Source of the DNA: Paracoccaceae bacterium
Lineage (GTDB): Bacteria > Pseudomonadota > Alphaproteobacteria > Rhodobacterales > Rhodobacteraceae
DNA: 7,815 bases
Direction: 5' to 3'
Assembly: GCA_015485375.1 (NCBI GenBank)
Contig: WFTU01000336.1
Location: 1 to 7,815, forward strand
The notes beneath the pieces are model-generated. The model searched no databases, was not told where the DNA came from, and was given only the letters and a program-made list of their open reading frames with translations. Shown piece after piece: positions 5,157 through 7,815 of the stretch (its first letter is position 1; every line of letters starts with the position of its first letter). The position numbers were made by a program, and so were the translations under genes.

Positions 5157-6050
5157 ATGGACAAAAACGCACCGCCCAGCCGCCTCGCCCGCTTCTTCCG
5201 TTCGGGCACCATGCGCGCCGTCATCGGCTTCGCTATATTCATGGCCATCTACAGCGCCATCCAGCTCGGCCACCTGCTCTGGAAATACGGCAGCGATTTT
5301 GCCGCAAACGCTCCGGAAGGGGAAATATTCGACCTGCTGCCCGCCGTTATCGCCGCGCTCCTGCTACCGCCGCTCTATGTTCTGCTCTACCGCCGGCTGG
5401 AAAAACGCCCGGTCCACGAGTTCGCCCTGAACACCATGCTGCCCCATCTGGCCCTCGGCCTGCTGATCGGCCTGACCCTGCAAACCCTGAGTATCCTGAC
5501 CGTCGCCCTCCTCGGCACGGCCACCCTCACAGCCGTCAATCCGCTTTCCTTCATGCGCCCCGCCCTCGCCATGGCCCTCGGCGCGGCGGTGTTCGAGGAA
5601 ATCGTCTTTCGCGGCATCGTTTTCCGCATATTGCAGGAAAAAACCGGCAGCTACGCCGCCCTGCTGATATCCGGCCTGCTGTTCGGCGCCATGCACCTCG
5701 GCAATCCCAACGCCACCCTCTCCAGCGCCCTGATGATCGCGATCGAGGCCGGCATCCTCCTTGGCGCGGCCTATATCTATTCCGGCACGCTCTGGCTGCC
5801 GATCGGCCTGCATTTCGGCTGGAACTTTACCCAGTCCGGCATTTTCAGCGCCAACACCTCCGGCATGGAGCTTCCGCCCGGCCTGCTGCAGATATCCCTC
5901 GAAGGCCCCGACTGGCTGACCGGCGGCGCTTTCGGTCCCGAGGCCGCGATCCAGACCGTCCTGTTCTGTCTGGTCGCCGCCGCCCTGATGCTGGCAGCCG
6001 CCCGCCGCAAGGGGGCAATCGTGCTGTTTCGGGGCAAACGTCCCGCATAG
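5157..6050 (+). CDS. CPBP-family intramembrane glutamic protease
   Basis: Polytopic membrane protein of 297 residues carrying all the conserved motifs of the CPBP (Abi/CAAX-protease-like, Rce1-related) family: EEIVFR (Glu147, Glu148, Arg152), FGAMH (His180) and HFGWN (His219, Asn223). Hydrophobic segments lie near 20-42, 59-78, 95-120, 135-147, 165-178, 192-208 and 266-282. The family includes prenyl-protein processing enzymes, bacteriocin-immunity proteins and several of unknown substrate; nothing here identifies the target. AGGGG at 5143-5147 lies nine bases before the ATG. It follows the LysR gene by 30 bp on the same strand with no terminator between, so an operon is plausible. No prenylated peptide or bacteriocin gene is nearby, so an immunity role is not supported. 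Confidence 0.92.
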   Translation: MDKNAPPSRLARFFRSGTMRAVIGFAIFMAIYSAIQLGHLLWKYGSDFAANAPEGEIFDLLPAVIAALLLPPLYVLLYRRLEKRPVHEFALNTMLPHLALGLLIGLTLQTLSILTVALLGTATLTAVNPLSFMRPALAMALGAAVFEEIVFRGIVFRILQEKTGSYAALLISGLLFGAMHLGNPNATLSSALMIAIEAGILLGAAYIYSGTLWLPIGLHFGWNFTQSGIFSANTSGMELPPGLLQISLEGPDWLTGGAFGPEAAIQTVLFCLVAAALMLAAARRKGAIVLFRGKRPA

Positions 6051-6062
6051 ACATATCCGTTT

Positions 6063-6091
6063 TTGACAGAGCGGCCAATTCCGCGCAAACT
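6063..6091 (+). promoter_or_regulatory. candidate sigma70 promoter for the Sel1-repeat gene
   Basis: A perfect -35 box TTGACA (6063-6068), 12 bases after the CPBP stop, is followed 17 bases later by CAAACT (6086-6091), a half-matching -10. The leader to the GTG start would be short, about 25 bases. The -35 is convincing; the -10 is weak. Confidence 0.5.
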
Positions 6092-6120
6092 ACCCCTATT
6101 GAAACAACAAGGAATTGCCC

Positions 6121-7473
6121 GTGCCCCGTATTCTGTCTGCCGCCCTTTTCGCCCTCGCCCTTTCCGCCACACCGCTGGCCGCACAGGATTTCGACACCGG
6201 AATGCGCGCACTCGAAGCCGGTGACTTCGAAACCGCCATGCGCGAATGGCTGCCGCTGGCCGAGGATGGCGATGCCCGCGCCCAGTACAACGTCGGCGTC
6301 ATGTATGCCAACGGCGAGGGCCGCCCCGTCGATCAGGCAGAGGCCGTGCGCTGGTATCGCCTCGCCGCCGCACAGGATTACATGTTTGCCCAGTACAACC
6401 TCGGCGTTGCCTACGAACGCGGCCGCGGCGTGCCGGCCGATCCGGTCCGCGCGGTCGAATGGTATCGCCGCGCCGCCGCGCAGGGTCACCCGAAATCCCT
6501 CTACAACCTCGGCGTCATGTACGAACAGGGCGTCGGCGTGGCCGAGGACGACCTCGCCGCCTTCGACCTGTTCCGCAAATCCGCCCGCCTCGGCTACGCC
6601 CGCGCGCAATTCAACGTCGGCTATATGTATGACACCGGCCTCGCGGTCGACGAAGACGATTCAAAGGCCCGCTTCTGGTACCGCAAGGCCGCCCTGCAGG
6701 GCCACCCCGACGCCCAGTATAACCTCGCTGTCCTTTATGACGGCGGCTATGGCGGCCCCGAAGACAACCCCGAGGCCGTGCGCTGGTATACCGAAGCCGC
6801 CATACAGGGCGACGCCGACGCGCAATACTACCTCGGCCAGATGTACGACTTCGGCGAGCCGGACGTGCCGATCGACGACGCGCAGGCCGTCCTCTGGTAT
6901 CGCATGGCTGCCGAACAGAACCACATAGAGGCCATGGGCTCCCTTGGCTGGATGTATGACAACGGCGAAGGCGTCCCCGAAGACAACGCCCGCGCCGCCG
7001 AATGGTATCTGAAAGCCGCCCGCGCAGGCGACATGTATTCCCAGAACAACCTCGGCGTCCTGTACGAAAACGGCGAGGGCGTGCCGCTGGACGAGGTCGA
7101 AGCCGTCAAATGGTACCGCATGGCTGCCGAGCAGGAAGACCCCATCGCCCAGTACAACCTCGGCATCATGTATGCCGAGGGCCGCGGCATTGCGCAGGAC
7201 TACGAAATGGCGTTCGAGATGTTCCGCCAGTCCGCCGCGCAGGGCGACGCTGATGGCCAATACGAACTCGCCGTCCTCTACGAGGACGGCAACGGTGTCC
7301 CGCAGGACCTGCAACTGGCCTATCTCTGGTATAGTCTGGCTGACCGTGGCGGCGTGGACCTGGCCGCCGCCGGTCTGCAACGGCTCGAAGCGATCCTGAC
7401 CCCGCAACAACTGGCCGAGGCCCGCGGCAAGACCCGCCGCTGCGAAAAACGCAACTACACCAACTGCCGGTAA
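6121..7473 (+). CDS. secreted Sel1-repeat protein with ten SLR units
   Basis: Protein of 450 residues, starting with GTG at 6121. AAGGA at 6109-6113 is seven bases upstream, while the TTG at 6115 would sit almost on the ribosome site. A signal peptide (RILSAALFALALSATPLA, cleavage near residue 21) points to the periplasm. After a lead-in helix pair, ten consecutive Sel1-like units of about 36 residues run from about 52 to 411, each with the pattern AQYNLGxMYxxGxGVPxDxxxAVxWYxxAAxQG. The sixth unit has one extra residue. Repeats of this kind build a superhelix that binds other proteins; no enzyme domain is present. The basic tail ends with two cysteines (441 and 449) that could form a disulfide in the periplasm. 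Function is unknown; envelope or signalling scaffold roles are family-level guesses. It converges on the dehydrogenase gene with a 3-bp gap. Confidence 0.92.
   Translation: MPRILSAALFALALSATPLAAQDFDTGMRALEAGDFETAMREWLPLAEDGDARAQYNVGVMYANGEGRPVDQAEAVRWYRLAAAQDYMFAQYNLGVAYERGRGVPADPVRAVEWYRRAAAQGHPKSLYNLGVMYEQGVGVAEDDLAAFDLFRKSARLGYARAQFNVGYMYDTGLAVDEDDSKARFWYRKAALQGHPDAQYNLAVLYDGGYGGPEDNPEAVRWYTEAAIQGDADAQYYLGQMYDFGEPDVPIDDAQAVLWYRMAAEQNHIEAMGSLGWMYDNGEGVPEDNARAAEWYLKAARAGDMYSQNNLGVLYENGEGVPLDEVEAVKWYRMAAEQEDPIAQYNLGIMYAEGRGIAQDYEMAFEMFRQSAAQGDADGQYELAVLYEDGNGVPQDLQLAYLWYSLADRGGVDLAAAGLQRLEAILTPQQLAEARGKTRRCEKRNYTNCR
6274..7353 (+). repeat. 108-bp periodic coding repeats (Sel1 units)
   Basis: Ten tandem units with a 108-base period encode the Sel1 repeats. 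Most are diverged, but short stretches stay identical: an 18-base segment GCCCAGTACAACCTCGGC occurs at 6388-6405 and again at 7147-7164. The offset, 759 bases, equals seven units plus the one extra codon of unit six. The arrangement fits old tandem duplication. Confidence 0.8.
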
Positions 7474-7476
7474 GCG

Positions 7477-7815
7477 CTAGCTCACCTGCACCACCACCTT
7501 GCCGGTCGATTTGCGTTCCGCCAGCAGCGCCAGCGCCTCGTTGGCCTGCTCCAGCGGCAGCACATGGGACACATGCGGCTTCAGCCGCCCCTCGCCATAC
7601 CACTCGAACAGTTGCGCGAAACTGTCGGTCAACACCTGCGGCTTGAACTTAGCATAGCCACCCCAGTAATAACCAATGACAGTGATATTCTTCACCAGCA
7701 GGATATTCGCCGGTATCTGCGGAATTTCGCCCGAGGCAAACCCCAGCGGCAACATCCGTGCCTCGGGGTTGCAAGCCCTGAGCGCGGCCCTGAACTGTTC
7801 GCCGCCCACCGGATC
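7477..7815 (-). CDS. NADPH:quinone oxidoreductase-type dehydrogenase, C-terminal part only
   Basis: The last 113 residues of a zinc-independent medium-chain dehydrogenase (Qor-like) running in from the right edge; the N-terminal part is absent. The visible part begins DPVGGEQFRAAL, the DxVGG step at the end of the nucleotide-binding domain. It continues through a LPLGFASGEIPQIPANILL strand-turn and LVKNITVIGYYWGGY, and closes with VSHVLPLEQANEALALLAER and STGKVVVQ, the usual C-terminal signature of this group. Such enzymes reduce quinones or enones with NADPH in the cytoplasm. The cofactor-binding GxGxxG motif is outside the window, so the exact substrate class is open. The stop is TAG at 7479-7477. 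Confidence 0.9.
   Translation of the reverse strand, partial: DPVGGEQFRAALRACNPEARMLPLGFASGEIPQIPANILLVKNITVIGYYWGGYAKFKPQVLTDSFAQLFEWYGEGRLKPHVSHVLPLEQANEALALLAERKSTGKVVVQVS

Noticed and set aside
4194..5273. 359-residue open frame on the minus strand
   Set aside because: It is antisense to the LysR gene, Gly/Asp/His-rich with no domain, and would cover the divergent regulatory region.
5157..6050. CPBP protein as bacteriocin immunity or phage defence
   Set aside because: No bacteriocin precursor, abortive-infection partner or mobile-element signature is nearby; the family is broad and often housekeeping.
4799..6928. 709-residue open frame on the plus strand
   Set aside because: It crosses three well-supported genes (LysR, CPBP, Sel1) in another frame and is dominated by Pro, Arg, Ala and Ser; it is a codon-bias shadow.
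6661..7410. 249-residue minus-strand frame with regular internal repeats
   Set aside because: The repetition merely mirrors the Sel1 repeats on the other strand; no independent support.

Overview
This GC-rich window looks like an ordinary chromosomal stretch from an alphaproteobacterium, most likely of the Rhodobacteraceae/Roseobacter type. Pointers to that are a Suv3-type ATP-dependent helicase, a small DUF1127 protein next to a divergent LysR regulator, a PldB-like hydrolase paired with an SCP2 protein, a secreted Sel1-repeat protein, and strong preference for GCC/CGC/CTC/GTC codons. The lineage is inferred from gene style only. I see no rRNA, tRNA, insertion sequence, prophage, CRISPR array or toxin-antitoxin pair.

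Layout. Positions 1-1449 (minus) hold a two-gene unit: a secreted TPR protein followed with no gap by a Suv3-like helicase that runs off the left edge. A 202-bp divergent interval (1450-1651), with a 7+7 bp dyad and a candidate minus-strand promoter, separates it from an outer-membrane beta-barrel gene (1652-2524), which ends at a strong hairpin terminator. A 14-bp perfect palindrome then precedes an SCP2 lipid-binding gene translationally coupled (TAATG) to a serine hydrolase of the lysophospholipase/monoacylglycerol lipase type (2695-3917). A bidirectional terminator separates this pair from a convergent DUF1127 gene (3951-4151, minus). An AT-rich divergent region leads to a LysR regulator (4275-5126), which is followed after 30 bp by a CPBP intramembrane protease (5157-6050). 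A TTGACA-type promoter then precedes a secreted protein with ten Sel1 repeats (6121-7473). It meets, 3 bp away and tail to tail, the C-terminal end of an NADPH:quinone oxidoreductase-type dehydrogenase running in from the right edge.

How the genes may work together. The SCP2/hydrolase pair is the clearest functional module: a lipid carrier and a lipid esterase in one transcript, apparently under a repressor that binds the palindrome over the -10 region. The palindrome resembles the ACGT-type sites known for regulators of acyl-CoA and branched-chain amino acid catabolism. The LysR/DUF1127 pair looks like a regulator and a divergent, possibly controlled, small protein. The other genes look like independent housekeeping or envelope functions. 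I found no convincing undescribed multi-gene system. The items most worth checking are the palindrome-controlled lipid operon, the dyad in the TPR/porin divergent region, and the Sel1 protein with its C-terminal cysteine pair.
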